Assembly: GCF_003208175.1 (NCBI RefSeq)
Contig: NZ_QKMR01000006.1
Coordinates: 84,053-148,052 of the forward strand
Direction: 5' to 3'
DNA length: 64,000 bases
DNA from: Ruminiclostridium sufflavum DSM 19573
GTDB taxonomy: Bacteria > Bacillota > Clostridia > Acetivibrionales > DSM-1351
Both the position numbers and the translations under genes were made by a program. The notes beneath the pieces were generated by a model. It was not told where the DNA came from, searched no databases, and was given only the letters and a program-made list of their open reading frames with translations. How positions within the stretch are numbered: the stretch's first letter is position 1; the number at the start of each line of letters is the position of its first letter. Below, piece after piece: positions 41,288 to 51,245 of this stretch.

Positions 41288-43444
41288 ATGAAATTTAAAA
41301 ATCATAAGGGCTCTGTAACTGTTTTTACAAGTATTGTGCTATCAGCTGTTTTGCTTGCGGCAGCGGTATTTACAGATGCCGCAAGGATAAGTCTGGCTCA
41401 TTCGCATATAAATAGAGCAGGCAGTACAGCTGTTTCCTCTGTGTTAGCCTGTTATAGCAATCAATTGGAGAAGGAGTACGGACTTTTTGGCGTTTATCAG
41501 GACGATGCTTCAATTAAGGAAAGCTTTGAAGAATACTTGGCTAAAAATTTAAATATCTATGAAAAGGAGGAGTTTTTATACGATTTCAATATCGAAAATA
41601 CTAGTATAAAGCAACAGCATACGCTGGAGGACAGAGCTATATTTGAACGACAAATCATGGAGTTTATGAAATATCGCGCACCCTATGAAATAGCTGCTGA
41701 TCTTGTTAAAAAAGCTGAGGGGCTCGGCAGCCTAACAGGTAATTCTAAAGTATATAAAGGAATAATTGAGGCTGACAAGAAAGCAAGTGAAATTGGGAAG
41801 ATACAACTTTATTTAGAGAATACCGTAAAGAAAATAAATGGAATTGGAATCACATCTAAATTATCGGAGCTGAAAAAAGCTCTTATGAATAAGGAAACAT
41901 ATTTTAATGAGTATATCAGTCAGAAATACGCAATGCAGGAGCAAATTTCTAATGAAACCGGCATAAATAAAAAAGGGGAGCTGATAAAAAAGCTGAAAGA
42001 TATCGAGGACAATATAAATGAAATTGTAAAAAGCAAGGAAGAGGTAGAGCAGCAAATTTTAGAGCTTATAAAGCTATATGAAAGCTTAAACTCAGAAGCC
42101 TTGGAAAATTCAAATACCATTACTGTTAAAAAAGGAGAATTGATAAAACGGATTCAGGAAGAAATAAATAATATACAAAAGGCTGATGAAGGAAGCCATG
42201 AAATTCAGCAATACTATGAGAATGATTTGGAACATATTCTGGGGCTTATGGGGGAGGACAATTCTGATGCTATTATAGCAAGCCTGAACAGGAACATAGA
42301 AAGATGTAAATACATATTGAAAAAAGCAGCCTTGGGTAATGATTTTTTACAGGAATTGGACAGCTTTTCTGAAGCCGGCATTAATTATACGTTTAATAAG
42401 ACAGTTCCTTCAATATCAGAGGATGAGGATAACAGAGGCAAAGTGGAACAGGCTTTGAAAAGGTTATTTAGTGAAAAAGCTGAATCCATAAAAATAGAAG
42501 ATAATTTGATGAAACAGCTTCCCTCCCGAAAAGCAAATATTGAGGAAAAGACTGTAACCGAAGTAAATTCTTACGGGATAAATTCAGGAGGGGAGATCTC
42601 TATAGACGGCTATTTAGATGACTTATTATCAGATGACAGCATAGCAGCTGCTTCTGAAAGCCAGCTTGTGTCGAGGGTAACAGAAGCTATATATGTGAAT
42701 GAGTATGTAATGGGTACATTTATGCATGATGTGCCTCTTCTGAAAAATGAGGAACAAAGCAGAGCTTATAATTTGAGGTCGGAAGATAAAACAAAAAGAA
42801 AGGGCTATTTTTCAGAATTTGAAGTTGAATATATTATTAATGGCAACAGAGATGAAGGGGTCAATTCTTTACTTATGAAATCTGAAATTATGGCACTGAG
42901 GTTAACGGCAAATGCTGTCCACATCTATGGGAATCCTATAAAAATGAGCAGAATAGCCAGTCTGGCTGCTTCATTAAGTATCTGGAGCGCCGGGCTATCT
43001 GCGCCTCTTATACAAACAACGATATTATTTGCATGGGCTGCGGCAGAATCAATATATGATATAAACCAATTACTTTCAGGTGAAAAAGTTCCTATATATA
43101 AAACAAAGGACCAGTGGAAAACAGATATTTCAGGTGCGGTATCTGAAAATACAAAGGCCGGTTCGGAGGACAGTTTTTTATGCCTTAGCTATCAGGATTA
43201 CTTGAAGGTATTTTTATTAATGATGAATAAGGAGAAAAAGCTGGCAAGAATTCAGGATTTGATACAGCTTAATTTAGGAAGGTCAAATACGGGATTTTTA
43301 TTGGAAGACTGCAAGGCAGAGCTAAAGATGGACATGACAGTATCAATTAAAAATATTTTTATTTTCTTTTCGTCATTTAATCAGAAGTCTGAACTTAAGA
43401 CCTCAAGAACATATATAAGCGAGGATATGTGTATTGGCTATTAA
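41288..43444 (+). CDS. DUF5702-type large TadG-like protein
   Basis: A 718-residue protein starting KFKNHKGSVTVFTSIVLSAV, one N-terminal membrane helix without the +5 Glu. A helical domain follows with coiled coil (about 200-300). The C-terminal 200 residues contain a hydrophobic stretch (SIWSAGLSAPLIQTTILFAW). This is the DUF5702 pattern in clostridial Tad loci, a TadG analogue placed in the cell envelope. An AAAGGTGGTG site precedes the ATG. Confidence 0.75.
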   Translation: MKFKNHKGSVTVFTSIVLSAVLLAAAVFTDAARISLAHSHINRAGSTAVSSVLACYSNQLEKEYGLFGVYQDDASIKESFEEYLAKNLNIYEKEEFLYDFNIENTSIKQQHTLEDRAIFERQIMEFMKYRAPYEIAADLVKKAEGLGSLTGNSKVYKGIIEADKKASEIGKIQLYLENTVKKINGIGITSKLSELKKALMNKETYFNEYISQKYAMQEQISNETGINKKGELIKKLKDIEDNINEIVKSKEEVEQQILELIKLYESLNSEALENSNTITVKKGELIKRIQEEINNIQKADEGSHEIQQYYENDLEHILGLMGEDNSDAIIASLNRNIERCKYILKKAALGNDFLQELDSFSEAGINYTFNKTVPSISEDEDNRGKVEQALKRLFSEKAESIKIEDNLMKQLPSRKANIEEKTVTEVNSYGINSGGEISIDGYLDDLLSDDSIAAASESQLVSRVTEAIYVNEYVMGTFMHDVPLLKNEEQSRAYNLRSEDKTKRKGYFSEFEVEYIINGNRDEGVNSLLMKSEIMALRLTANAVHIYGNPIKMSRIASLAASLSIWSAGLSAPLIQTTILFAWAAAESIYDINQLLSGEKVPIYKTKDQWKTDISGAVSENTKAGSEDSFLCLSYQDYLKVFLLMMNKEKKLARIQDLIQLNLGRSNTGFLLEDCKAELKMDMTVSIKNIFIFFSSFNQKSELKTSRTYISEDMCIGY

Positions 43445-44555
43445 AAAGGCATATAAAACAACTTCAGTATTCATGGCTGAAAGGATCGCGGCTTGTAGAG
43501 GTTCAATCACAATAGAAGCCGCTATTATACTCCCGGTTTTTATAGCTGCCTTTATTACATTTGTATTCATAGTTAAAGTTTATTATACACATGAAATTAT
43601 CCAGCAGGCTATATTGGGGGCATGTAATGAAATCAGCCTATACGGGCTTCTGTATTATGAGACCGATGCAGATGAGCTTGTAGGCTATTTGGAAAAAATT
43701 TGCAATTCTCAGAAAGTCAGCGAAACCTTTGGAGATTCGAGTCTATCCTCAATTATAGGACAAATCGGAAAGGACACAACGGATTATATTCGTGCACAAG
43801 CTGTTTTATTGCCGGTTTTGAAGGCTCTTGTGGAGGAAAATCTGGAAGTAAGCCGCATTGATACGGTTAATGACAGATTAAGGTGGCTGAACTTAAAAAA
43901 TGGTTTCAGCGGATTGGATTTTTCGGAAAGCAGAATGCTGGCAGACGGTAAAAGCATAGACCTTATTGTAAGCTATGAAATGGTTTTTCCTTTTTTAACT
44001 CAATTTTTACCGGAAATACACCTAAGGCAAATGGCCTCAAGCTGTATTTGGGCGGGGGAAGAAGGAGTGAAAAGAGCTGAGGAAAAAACAGACGGGGCGG
44101 GGATATGGGATATGTCTAATATAAACAGAGGCAGGGAGATTCGTAAACTTCAAGGCGCAAATCTTCCGTTTAGTTTTCCGACAATAGCAATATTCAGTAA
44201 TGGAAAAGCCGTAAGTATAAAAAGCCTTAACACGGAGGAGGCATATTATAAAAGCTCTGATAATCTCAAAAAGAAGCTGCTGATGTATATTGATAAGCTT
44301 GAGAAATTTGAAGGAGGGAAAAGCTCGGAAATAACAATAGAAGGGATGCAAGTTTGTATAAGGGAGCTGAGATTAATTATTCCCGAAGCAGAGCTGCTTT
44401 CAAATCAGCAGCAAGCCATAAATGAATGTATAAAAACAGCACAAGGCAAGGGGATTAATTTAAAGGTTATAAAGGCATATGGCAGGGGAAAAGCTGCACA
44501 AGGCGGAAATACTGAGAGAAATCCAGATGAGGTGGAAAATGATACAGAAGATTAA
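43434..44555 (+). CDS. TadE/TadG-like pseudopilin (373 aa)
   Basis: After a basic start, RGSITIEAAIILPVFIAAFI gives a processing glycine, Glu at +5 and a membrane helix. The remainder is extracytoplasmic, with a low-complexity acidic tail (NPDEVENDTED). A TTG at 43434 overlaps the previous gene by 11 bases; an internal ATG at 43473 is an alternative. Confidence 0.75.
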   Translation: MAIKKAYKTTSVFMAERIAACRGSITIEAAIILPVFIAAFITFVFIVKVYYTHEIIQQAILGACNEISLYGLLYYETDADELVGYLEKICNSQKVSETFGDSSLSSIIGQIGKDTTDYIRAQAVLLPVLKALVEENLEVSRIDTVNDRLRWLNLKNGFSGLDFSESRMLADGKSIDLIVSYEMVFPFLTQFLPEIHLRQMASSCIWAGEEGVKRAEEKTDGAGIWDMSNINRGREIRKLQGANLPFSFPTIAIFSNGKAVSIKSLNTEEAYYKSSDNLKKKLLMYIDKLEKFEGGKSSEITIEGMQVCIRELRLIIPEAELLSNQQQAINECIKTAQGKGINLKVIKAYGRGKAAQGGNTERNPDEVENDTED

Positions 44556-45138
44556 TGTAATTAGAGAGCCCAGACCGTTAAAGCTAATTAATGAAACAGG
44601 CTCGGGTGAAAATTTAAAAAAAAATACCGTACCAATGGCCATATGCTTTTGCATATGGCTGGCAGCTGTTTCATGCATAGCTTTTCATATGAAAATTGGA
44701 ATAGAAGCTGTCGCTTTACTTTCATTAGTTACCATACAATTTGTATCTTCAATAAATGATTTATATAACAAGACAATACCTTTAAAATTATTGTTTATTG
44801 GTATTATAACAGGTTTCGTATGTTTTGCTTTGCTGTATGGAGCAGACTTTTTGCGAAATAGCATATCAGGTGGAGTCGCTGCGTTTTTAATCATGCTGAT
44901 AATAATTTTATTATCAAAAGGACAGGTTGGAGGCGGTGACTTGTGGCTTATGACAGTTACAGGCTTTTTTGCCGGAGTTAAGGATTTCATTAATATTCTG
45001 TTTGTCTCTGTAATATCAGCCGGATTGCATTCTGTGATAGCATTAATAATAAAAAAGGCTGATAAAAATACTGAGATCCCGTTTGCTCCGTTTATATTAT
45101 TTGCCACGGTTATTTGTATGATAATTGTATATTGGTAA
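44539..45138 (+). CDS. Prepilin peptidase, TadV/CpaA type (first copy)
   Basis: An A24-type aspartic peptidase with about six membrane helices. The first catalytic Asp lies in SSINDLYNKTIP, and the second in the GxGD motif QVGGGDLWLM. I favour the ATG at 44539 after GAGGTGG, giving a 17-base overlap with the previous gene; ATGs at 44527 and 44479 are also in frame. It processes the pilins and pseudopilins of this locus. Confidence 0.82.
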   Translation: MIQKINVIREPRPLKLINETGSGENLKKNTVPMAICFCIWLAAVSCIAFHMKIGIEAVALLSLVTIQFVSSINDLYNKTIPLKLLFIGIITGFVCFALLYGADFLRNSISGGVAAFLIMLIIILLSKGQVGGGDLWLMTVTGFFAGVKDFINILFVSVISAGLHSVIALIIKKADKNTEIPFAPFILFATVICMIIVYW

Positions 45139-45142
45139 CCAA

Positions 45143-45305
45143 TGTCAAAATACGGCTCAAGCCTTTGTACGATAAAATATCGGGATGATATGTTAAGCTG
45201 ATTTTGAATGATGCAGTTTGGGTTTGAATTTGTTTTGACTTTAGGGGGTTTCAGCCTCAAACCCAAACTATCGGCTGTTCTTTATTTGTTTGATAGTAAT
45301 TGACT
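45143..45305. repeat. Host intergenic repeat family, copy before the FHA gene
   Basis: It shows the A box ACGATAAAATATCGGGATG (45169-45187), a self-complementary CGATA-AAA-TATCG core. A perfect 13-bp inverted repeat AGTTTGGGTTTGA (45215-45227) and TCAAACCCAAACT (45257-45269) follows, then the B box TAGTAATTGACTT at the end. Part of it is the inverted copy of 41111-41186. Confidence 0.7.
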
Positions 45306-45356
45306 TGAAAAGAATGTGACGCATTTTAATTATTTTACCGGAAAGGTGAATGAAAG

Positions 45357-46985
45357 GTGATACATAGCTTGGAAAACGGAATTAAAATTTTATATGAAAA
45401 TGATTCAACCTCTAACTATTTGGTTTTGAAAACCGGAATTGATAAAAACATAATAAATTATCAGGTTCAAATGCTATTAAATAACCGGCTTAACGGTTTG
45501 CTGGATTTTAATATAAACCGTATTGGAAATGAGCTTAATTGCTTTTACAATATTACTTCAAAATGTACCTTGTCAGGTTTTTTGACCAGAAAATATTTTA
45601 CAAGGGATGAATTTCTTAAAACTATACTCAGTATTATTAATAATTTTTATAAAATAAAAAACTATTTGCTTTATGACAACAATATTTTACTGGATGAAAG
45701 CCTGATTTATGTTGAACCTGATAGTATTGACATTTACTTTGTATATTTACCTTTTCAGCATTGTAAAAACGACATTAGAGCTTTTTTTATGAAAGTCATT
45801 TTTGAGCTGGCAAATTTTAGTGATGAATACAGTGATAATTATATTCAAAAATTACTTGAAGTTATTAAAAATGAAAAATTTAGCTTGTGTAATTTAAAAG
45901 CAGTTATAGAGGGCTTATTGTACGAGGATATTAAAAAACATGCAAAGGAGCCGGAAGACTCTGACAGTAATAATCTGAAAGAAGCACAGGCCTCAGCTAA
46001 AAGCTCAACGGTATTGATGCCCAAAAAAGGTTCTGAGGTTAATGTATATGAAAATGAAATTGACATAAATAATTTACCTGTAAAAAAGCCCGGAACAGAC
46101 AAAAATATCAGAGTCCGACACAATGCAAACCTAGCAGGAGCTGACAGGCTTAAAGCAGAAAGCCTAAAAATCCCTGATTTTAAAAAAACAAGCAAGCAAG
46201 GGAATAAAGAGAATGCTCGAAAAGATAAAAGGGATAAAATGTCGGCGGTTGATTATAATGAGGATGAAAAGGTTTATAAGGGAAAGACAAAAAATACTGT
46301 TTTGCTTGCTCTGGTGCTGCTTCAAGGAATTACTGCAACAGGCTTTATATTTTCGATAAGAAGCAGCTTTGTCAGGATGTCAGACAGTCCTAAAGCCGCA
46401 ATTATTATAGTGGCATTAATTTTTACGGCAATTGATGTTTTAATAATAAAAATTGTAAGGGAAAGGGAAAAACAAACGGACAAACCCGTAAATATGCTTG
46501 AAAATAAAGAAATGGGTACTGATGCTTTAAAGCCATTGCAGTTTATAGCAGCTATGATGAAAAATAAAGAAGGGCAGGCTGACAAGGAATTATTAGGCAA
46601 GGAGTATAAAACTGAAGAGGAGGGATATAACATTAATGAAAATTGTAATGGGGAAACTGTAATAATTAAAATGCCAAAATTATCAGAGTATCCGCATTTA
46701 AGGGCTAAGGAAGGAGAAGAAAGCTTTGAAATAAATAAGGATAGCATACTAATAGGCAGAATGGAGGCTTTTGTGGATTATGAAATTAACAATGGCGCTA
46801 TAGGGAAAATACATGCAGAGATTATCAGAGAAGGAGATGAATTTTATGTTATGGACTGCAATTCAAAGAATGGGACCTTTATTAACGATTGCAGAATACT
46901 TCCCAATACAAAAACCAGAATAAACAGCAGGGACAAGCTGAGATTTGCCAATAAGGAATTCGTTTTTTCAGCCGATAGTAATTGA
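45357..46985 (+). CDS. FHA-domain protein with DUF6382 N-terminus
   Basis: The first 190 residues (SLENGIKILYENDSTSNYLV to VIEGLLYE) match DUF6382. A charged linker and two membrane helices (NTVLLALVLLQGITATGFIF and KAAIIIVALIFTAIDVLIIK) follow. The last 80 residues are an FHA domain (DSILIGRMEAFVDYEINNGA, GKIHAEIIREGDEF, DCNSKNGTFINDCRI), which binds phosphothreonine. It probably links Ser/Thr kinase signals to pilus activity. A GTG follows AAAGGTGAATG. The C-terminal codons coincide with a repeat box at 46969. Confidence 0.85.
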   Translation: MIHSLENGIKILYENDSTSNYLVLKTGIDKNIINYQVQMLLNNRLNGLLDFNINRIGNELNCFYNITSKCTLSGFLTRKYFTRDEFLKTILSIINNFYKIKNYLLYDNNILLDESLIYVEPDSIDIYFVYLPFQHCKNDIRAFFMKVIFELANFSDEYSDNYIQKLLEVIKNEKFSLCNLKAVIEGLLYEDIKKHAKEPEDSDSNNLKEAQASAKSSTVLMPKKGSEVNVYENEIDINNLPVKKPGTDKNIRVRHNANLAGADRLKAESLKIPDFKKTSKQGNKENARKDKRDKMSAVDYNEDEKVYKGKTKNTVLLALVLLQGITATGFIFSIRSSFVRMSDSPKAAIIIVALIFTAIDVLIIKIVREREKQTDKPVNMLENKEMGTDALKPLQFIAAMMKNKEGQADKELLGKEYKTEEEGYNINENCNGETVIIKMPKLSEYPHLRAKEGEESFEINKDSILIGRMEAFVDYEINNGAIGKIHAEIIREGDEFYVMDCNSKNGTFINDCRILPNTKTRINSRDKLRFANKEFVFSADSN

Positions 46986-46988
46986 CTT
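46969..46988 (+). repeat. B box of the host repeat family
   Basis: CAGCCGATAGTAATTGACTT covers the last codons of the FHA gene and lies 26 bases before the next start at 47014. No A box is visible near it, so this is a partial copy. Confidence 0.65.
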
Positions 46989-47013
46989 TATGATTTTCTG
47001 TATGGAGGTTGAT

Positions 47014-47550
47014 ATGATAATTTATAGTATGCTGCTATGCTTGCTTGCCCTATCGGTTTTCAATGATATAAAGGAGTCAAGAATACGCAACATTTATGTA
47101 CTTTTTGCAGTTTCGGGAGGCTTGCTTGCAAATGTATATTATTATGGATTTGGCGGATTGAAATCAAGTCTGCTTGGAATAGCGGTCCCTATGGTGCTCT
47201 TAGGTATTTTATTTTATGCCGGATTAATGGGAGCAGGCGACATAAAGTTATTTAGTGCTATTGGAGCTCTTTTGGGAGAAGAATTTATTCTGTGTGCTAT
47301 GGCTTATTCATTTATATTTGCAGGAATTCAAGCTTTAATAAGCCTGACAAAAAAAGAAATAAAAAAATATGAGGACAAGCCGGATAAGTATATAAAAACT
47401 CTTTGCAGCTTTTATGCGAATATAAGGCTATTCTGTTTTAATCCGGTATTATATTTTAAAAGCAGTGAAGAAAAACATAGTATCAAGCTTTCGCCGGCTA
47501 TTGCCGCAGGTGCTCTTTTTAATCTGATGCTTTGCACATATATTACATAA
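47014..47550 (+). CDS. Prepilin peptidase, TadV/CpaA type (second copy)
   Basis: A 178-residue A24 peptidase. First Asp in SVFNDIKESRIRN, second in MGAGDIKLFSAIGALLG (GxGD). Membrane helices include GIAVPMVLLGILFYAGL. Start at ATG 47014 after GGAGG (47003-47009 region); the frame is open further upstream, overlapping the FHA gene, but without a site. It is more canonical than the first copy. Confidence 0.85.
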   Translation: MIIYSMLLCLLALSVFNDIKESRIRNIYVLFAVSGGLLANVYYYGFGGLKSSLLGIAVPMVLLGILFYAGLMGAGDIKLFSAIGALLGEEFILCAMAYSFIFAGIQALISLTKKEIKKYEDKPDKYIKTLCSFYANIRLFCFNPVLYFKSSEEKHSIKLSPAIAAGALFNLMLCTYIT

Positions 47551-47665
47551 ATAGAACTTAACTAAAGGCTGCCGGCTGAAATTATTAAATTAATCAAATA
47601 TTTTGTTCCGGCTATTCTTTTAAAGCATAAAAGATTGTATAATATAAGAGATATAACTTAATCAA

Positions 47666-47755
47666 GGTTAATTACGGCTGAAAAACTTCAAGGTAATAGA
47701 ATATCAGGATGACAGTATCACAGTATCACTTATTCGGCCGCTGGTAATTTACTTC
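47666..47755 (+). repeat. Host intergenic repeat family, copy before the phospholipase-like gene
   Basis: It shows GGTTAATTACGGCTG, an A box variant AATAGAATATCAGGATG (47694-47710) and a B box variant TCGGCCGCTGGTAATTTACT (47734-47753). It ends about 27 bases before the start at 47782, the usual distance for the family. Confidence 0.6.
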
Positions 47756-47781
47756 AAGTATTGACTGGAGAGGGGTCAGTA

Positions 47782-48516
47782 ATGCCAAAAATTGTTGAGT
47801 ATTCTTATGGTAAATTGTTTAAATATACTATGAAAGCAATAAACCCCATAAAAAAAGCTGTTAAAACAACAGAGTGTTTTGTTCATAAGGCTATTAATAC
47901 GCAAGCTCTGATAATTTTGAAAAATGATAAAAAGCTTGCTCAGTATGAGCTGTTTTCAGAGTATATCGCTGATTTGAATCTGGGAGTTGTATGGGCGGAT
48001 CAGGATTTCAGAAGTTCGGGGCATTTTTATAATCCGGTCAAGGATCGCGGCCTTTACGGAAATACAAATGCATTAACATTGGCAAAGAACTATTACGCAT
48101 TTGCCATTAGCTTTTTGAATTCTTGTGATATTAAGAAAGCGATGTTTTTTTTAGGGGCGGCGGCCCATTTAGTGCAGGATATGACGGTGCCGCAGCATGC
48201 TAACATTAAGCTCTTGAAGGAACATCATAAATTCGAGAAATTTGTAAGAGACAAATTTTATGAAACCCCCGATTATTTTGTTGCAGATAAGGGCTGTTAT
48301 TTATTAAGCATTGAGGATTTTATAACACATAATTCAGTGTGTGCAATTAAGGCCAACAAAATATTGAGCCGTATTGAGGATGAGGAAGAGCGCTTCTCAG
48401 CCTTGAGCAGATATACAGTTCCTTTGGCTCAGAGAACCACCGCAGGACTGTTTATGATGTTCTATAACGATGCTCAGATAAATAAAAGCAAGATGTACAG
48501 TCAAAACAGTAACTAA
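47782..48516 (+). CDS. Zinc-dependent phospholipase C-like protein
   Basis: A 244-residue protein with the family pattern: GVVWADQDFRSSGHFYNPVK, AMFFLGAAAHLVQDMTVPQH (paired His residues) and EHHKFEKFV. These His and Asp residues bind three zinc ions in clostridial alpha-toxin. No signal peptide is seen, so it may be intracellular or membrane-bound; the toxin-like C2 domain is absent. ATG 47782 has GGAGAGGGG; the TTG at 47761 lies before it. Confidence 0.75.
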   Translation: MPKIVEYSYGKLFKYTMKAINPIKKAVKTTECFVHKAINTQALIILKNDKKLAQYELFSEYIADLNLGVVWADQDFRSSGHFYNPVKDRGLYGNTNALTLAKNYYAFAISFLNSCDIKKAMFFLGAAAHLVQDMTVPQHANIKLLKEHHKFEKFVRDKFYETPDYFVADKGCYLLSIEDFITHNSVCAIKANKILSRIEDEEERFSALSRYTVPLAQRTTAGLFMMFYNDAQINKSKMYSQNSN

Positions 48517-48760
48517 GCATAAAGGTTGATTTAATATCAGAAGCTGTCTATAGTGGATTAATATTTCAAGGAGGCTTCTTTTTTATTTGCTTTCTGACGT
48601 TAAAAGCAGCTAAATAAGCTTTGCCACTGTTACACCTATATGGTATAATTATGAAAAAATAGTGTGACATAAGCAAAGGTACAAGGCACTGTTATATCAA
48701 ACAAAAGGGGAGGGCGGAGTCCATGCAGACATTCTTATGATTCTTTCCTGATTGGTGAGC

Positions 48761-49189
48761 ATGGATATAATTATGAAATCATACAGAAAAGAGTTGTTTT
48801 TTAATATTCCGAGGAGAAGAGCGTATGTCAATATAACTGATGAGGTTCAGAAATGCATTGATGACAGTGGAATTGCAGATGGAATGGTTCTTGTCAATGC
48901 AATGAATATAACAGCCAGCGTATTTGTTAATGATGATGAAACAGGCCTTCATCAGGATTTTGAGAAATGGCTGGAAGCCTTGGCACCTGAAAAGCCGTAT
49001 AATCAGTATAATCATAACGGCTATGAAGATAATGCGGATGCACACCTGAAGAGACAGCTGATGGGCAGGGAAGTTGTGGTGGCAGTAACAAACGGAAGAC
49101 TGGACTTTGGAACCTGGGAACAAATATTTTACGGGGAATATGACGGAATGAGAGAGAAAAGAGTTCTTGTTAAAATAATAGGAGAATAA
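48761..49189 (+). CDS. YjbQ-family protein (UPF0047)
   Basis: The protein matches Yjb[56 protein letters not shown] and [20 protein letters not shown]. The conserved H/E/D residues surround a possible metal site; some members have been linked to thiamine-phosphate synthase activity. The start is uncertain: ATG 48761 and 48773 and TTG 48752 are in frame. A tiny frame (MQTFL) with a good GGGGAGG site at 48723 precedes it. Confidence 0.85.
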   Translation: MDIIMKSYRKELFFNIPRRRAYVNITDEVQKCIDDSGIADGMVLVNAMNITASVFVNDDETGLHQDFEKWLEALAPEKPYNQYNHNGYEDNADAHLKRQLMGREVVVAVTNGRLDFGTWEQIFYGEYDGMREKRVLVKIIGE

Positions 49190-49248
49190 TTATTTTGGTA
49201 AAACAGCGTATAAATCACCAAAATTCATAATACAAAGGGGGCGAATTC

Positions 49249-50001
49249 ATGTGGTTGAGAGAAGAGCTTAAAAGCAGGGCAAAAGCAGTATTAAAGCTGA
49301 ATTATTGGAAGGCGTTTCTAATCAGCATAGTTATTGGAATAGCAGGAGGTAATGGAGGCGGCGGAGGAAGCAGCAGAACTAATTTTAATAATCATAGCGA
49401 TTCGGGCAGCTGGACATCATCAGAAGCATTGTTTTCGAATTTTAAGGTTAACATTTTTGCTATAATTGCTCTGGGTGCTGCTATTGTTTTTGTAATCATT
49501 GTAATTGTATTGGCATTCAGGATATTCATAGGCTATCCCCTGGAAGTAGGAGGAAGAAGGTATTTTGTCAAATCGGCACGCTATGAGGATAACAGAAACT
49601 GCTTCAGCTTTGCTTTTTACAGGGAGAATTATTCGGGAATAGTATTTACAATGCTGCTTAAGGGATTGCAGAATTTTTTATGGTATTTGCTTTTTATCAT
49701 TCCCGGAATAGTAAAGTCATATTCTTACAGCATGGTACCTTATATTCTGGCTGATAATCCGAATATAGGCAACAGAAGAGCTATTGAGCTCAGCAATAAC
49801 ATGACGGACGGACATAAGCTTAACATGTTTGTATTGGATCTTTCGTTTATTTTATGGTATCTGCTTTGTATGGTAACCCTTGGCTTAGGCTTTCTGTTTT
49901 TACAGCCTTACCTTGATGCCACTAAAGCTGAGCTTTATCTGGTATTGCGTGAGAATTCCCTGAATATGGGACTGTGTACCAGTGAGGAACTGCAATATTA
50001 A
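49249..50001 (+). CDS. DUF975 membrane protein
   Basis: A 250-residue integral membrane protein. LREELKSRAKAVLKLNYWKA at the start is the DUF975 signature, and LLFIIPGIVKSYSYSMVPYI, then DNPNIGNRRAIELSNNMTDG are family-typical. About five membrane helices. A glycine/serine-rich loop lies at residues 32-60. Function unknown. A GGGGGCG site precedes it and a terminator follows. Confidence 0.9.
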   Translation: MWLREELKSRAKAVLKLNYWKAFLISIVIGIAGGNGGGGGSSRTNFNNHSDSGSWTSSEALFSNFKVNIFAIIALGAAIVFVIIVIVLAFRIFIGYPLEVGGRRYFVKSARYEDNRNCFSFAFYRENYSGIVFTMLLKGLQNFLWYLLFIIPGIVKSYSYSMVPYILADNPNIGNRRAIELSNNMTDGHKLNMFVLDLSFILWYLLCMVTLGLGFLFLQPYLDATKAELYLVLRENSLNMGLCTSEELQY

Positions 50002-50022
50002 AAGAATACTGCGAATTTAAAT

Positions 50023-50073
50023 ATTATAGCTGAAAGCTGGAATTCGGGCGGCTTTTCGGCTATAATTTTTTTG
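50023..50073 (+). terminator. Terminator after the DUF975 gene
   Basis: ATTATAGC (50023-50030) pairs with GCTATAAT (50059-50066) and the inner TGAAAGC with GCTTTTCG; a T7 run follows. Confidence 0.88.
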
Positions 50074-50272
50074 CCAGCTGCTTCCGGCAATTATTTCATA
50101 AAGCATCCGTATTTAACTCCAAGTTGTTATTTCTTGAAAAATTATTACATCTATAAGTATAAACTTAATTTCTCTTGGAAAATAATTATAATAGACAATT
50201 AAAGAGAATTATTAAGGCTTATCGCTTTGTATAAAAGCATATCAAGGATGTAATTAAAGGAGTAGGTAAAAT

Positions 50273-51067
50273 ATGGATGGCTGTGAGAGTTATGACAGAA
50301 ATAAAAATACTACATTTAAAATTCTTATTGTTTTTTTAGTTTTATTATGTTCAGTTCTTACGTTTTACTGTTTGAAAATGAACGATTTGTTCTTAAAATA
50401 TAAAGAAAAATACAATAATGAATGTGTGCAGGCAATGGTAATAATGAAATCCAATGAAGCTCTTGTTTCCAGTGAAAAGCGTGTGCGCGACGAAAATAAA
50501 AAACTTAATGAAAATTTAAATAACCAGTACAATCAACTAAAGAAAGAAAACGAGCAAATAAAAAAACAAATTAATGAGCTTGAAAAGCAAAAGAAAAAAA
50601 TTGAGGCAAGCAATAATGAATTGGAAGCAGATAATATCGAACTTCAAAAGTCACTTAAAAAGGCAGCTGCTGTCGGGGTTACTCCTCAATCCTACAATAT
50701 ATATAACAGTGACTCCTTGCCTGTTGATGAAAAAAAGAAATACCTGGGTAAATTTCTAGGGACAGCATATACGCCTTCTGCAGAGGAATGCGGTAACGAC
50801 AAGGGAATAACGAGCTCTGGACAGCCTATAATTCCGGGATTATCGGTTGCAATAGATAATAAGCACTGGCCCTATGGAACTGTTTTCTATATAAAGGGTC
50901 TTGGGTATACTATTGCAATGGATACAGGCAGTGCAATAAAAGGCAGGGAAAGGTTTGATTTTGCTGTATTGGATAAAGACTTTGCTAATGCATTGGGACT
51001 GCAATACTATGATGTATATTTAGTAAAAATGGGAAACGGAAAGATTGATACATCTATTCTTATTTAA
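50273..51067 (+). CDS. 3D-domain cell-wall protein with coiled-coil stalk
   Basis: Residues 15-40 form a membrane anchor (FKILIVFLVLLCSVLTFYCL). About 110 residues of coiled coil follow (NEQIKKQINELEKQKKKIE type). The C-terminal 90 residues are a 3D domain: FLGTAYTPSAEECG, GLSVAIDNKHWPYGTVFYI, YTIAMDTGSAIKGRERFDFA, with the three Asp residues of the MltA-like fold. Such proteins act on peptidoglycan in growth or spore revival. An AAAGGAGTAGG site precedes the ATG. Confidence 0.87.
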   Translation: MDGCESYDRNKNTTFKILIVFLVLLCSVLTFYCLKMNDLFLKYKEKYNNECVQAMVIMKSNEALVSSEKRVRDENKKLNENLNNQYNQLKKENEQIKKQINELEKQKKKIEASNNELEADNIELQKSLKKAAAVGVTPQSYNIYNSDSLPVDEKKKYLGKFLGTAYTPSAEECGNDKGITSSGQPIIPGLSVAIDNKHWPYGTVFYIKGLGYTIAMDTGSAIKGRERFDFAVLDKDFANALGLQYYDVYLVKMGNGKIDTSILI

Positions 51068-51245
51068 TAGGTTGATTTTGAGGAAATTAAGCTTTTATTC
51101 GGAAATATTGACTTTTGGAAAAATTTACGGTAAAATATACCTACAAAAGTTCAATACTATATATTTAATTTCTAAGATTTAGTGGTAATTTATTACCAAA
51201 GTCGATTTACTATCGGTTGATAGTTTGGGGCTTGTCAAATCTAGA

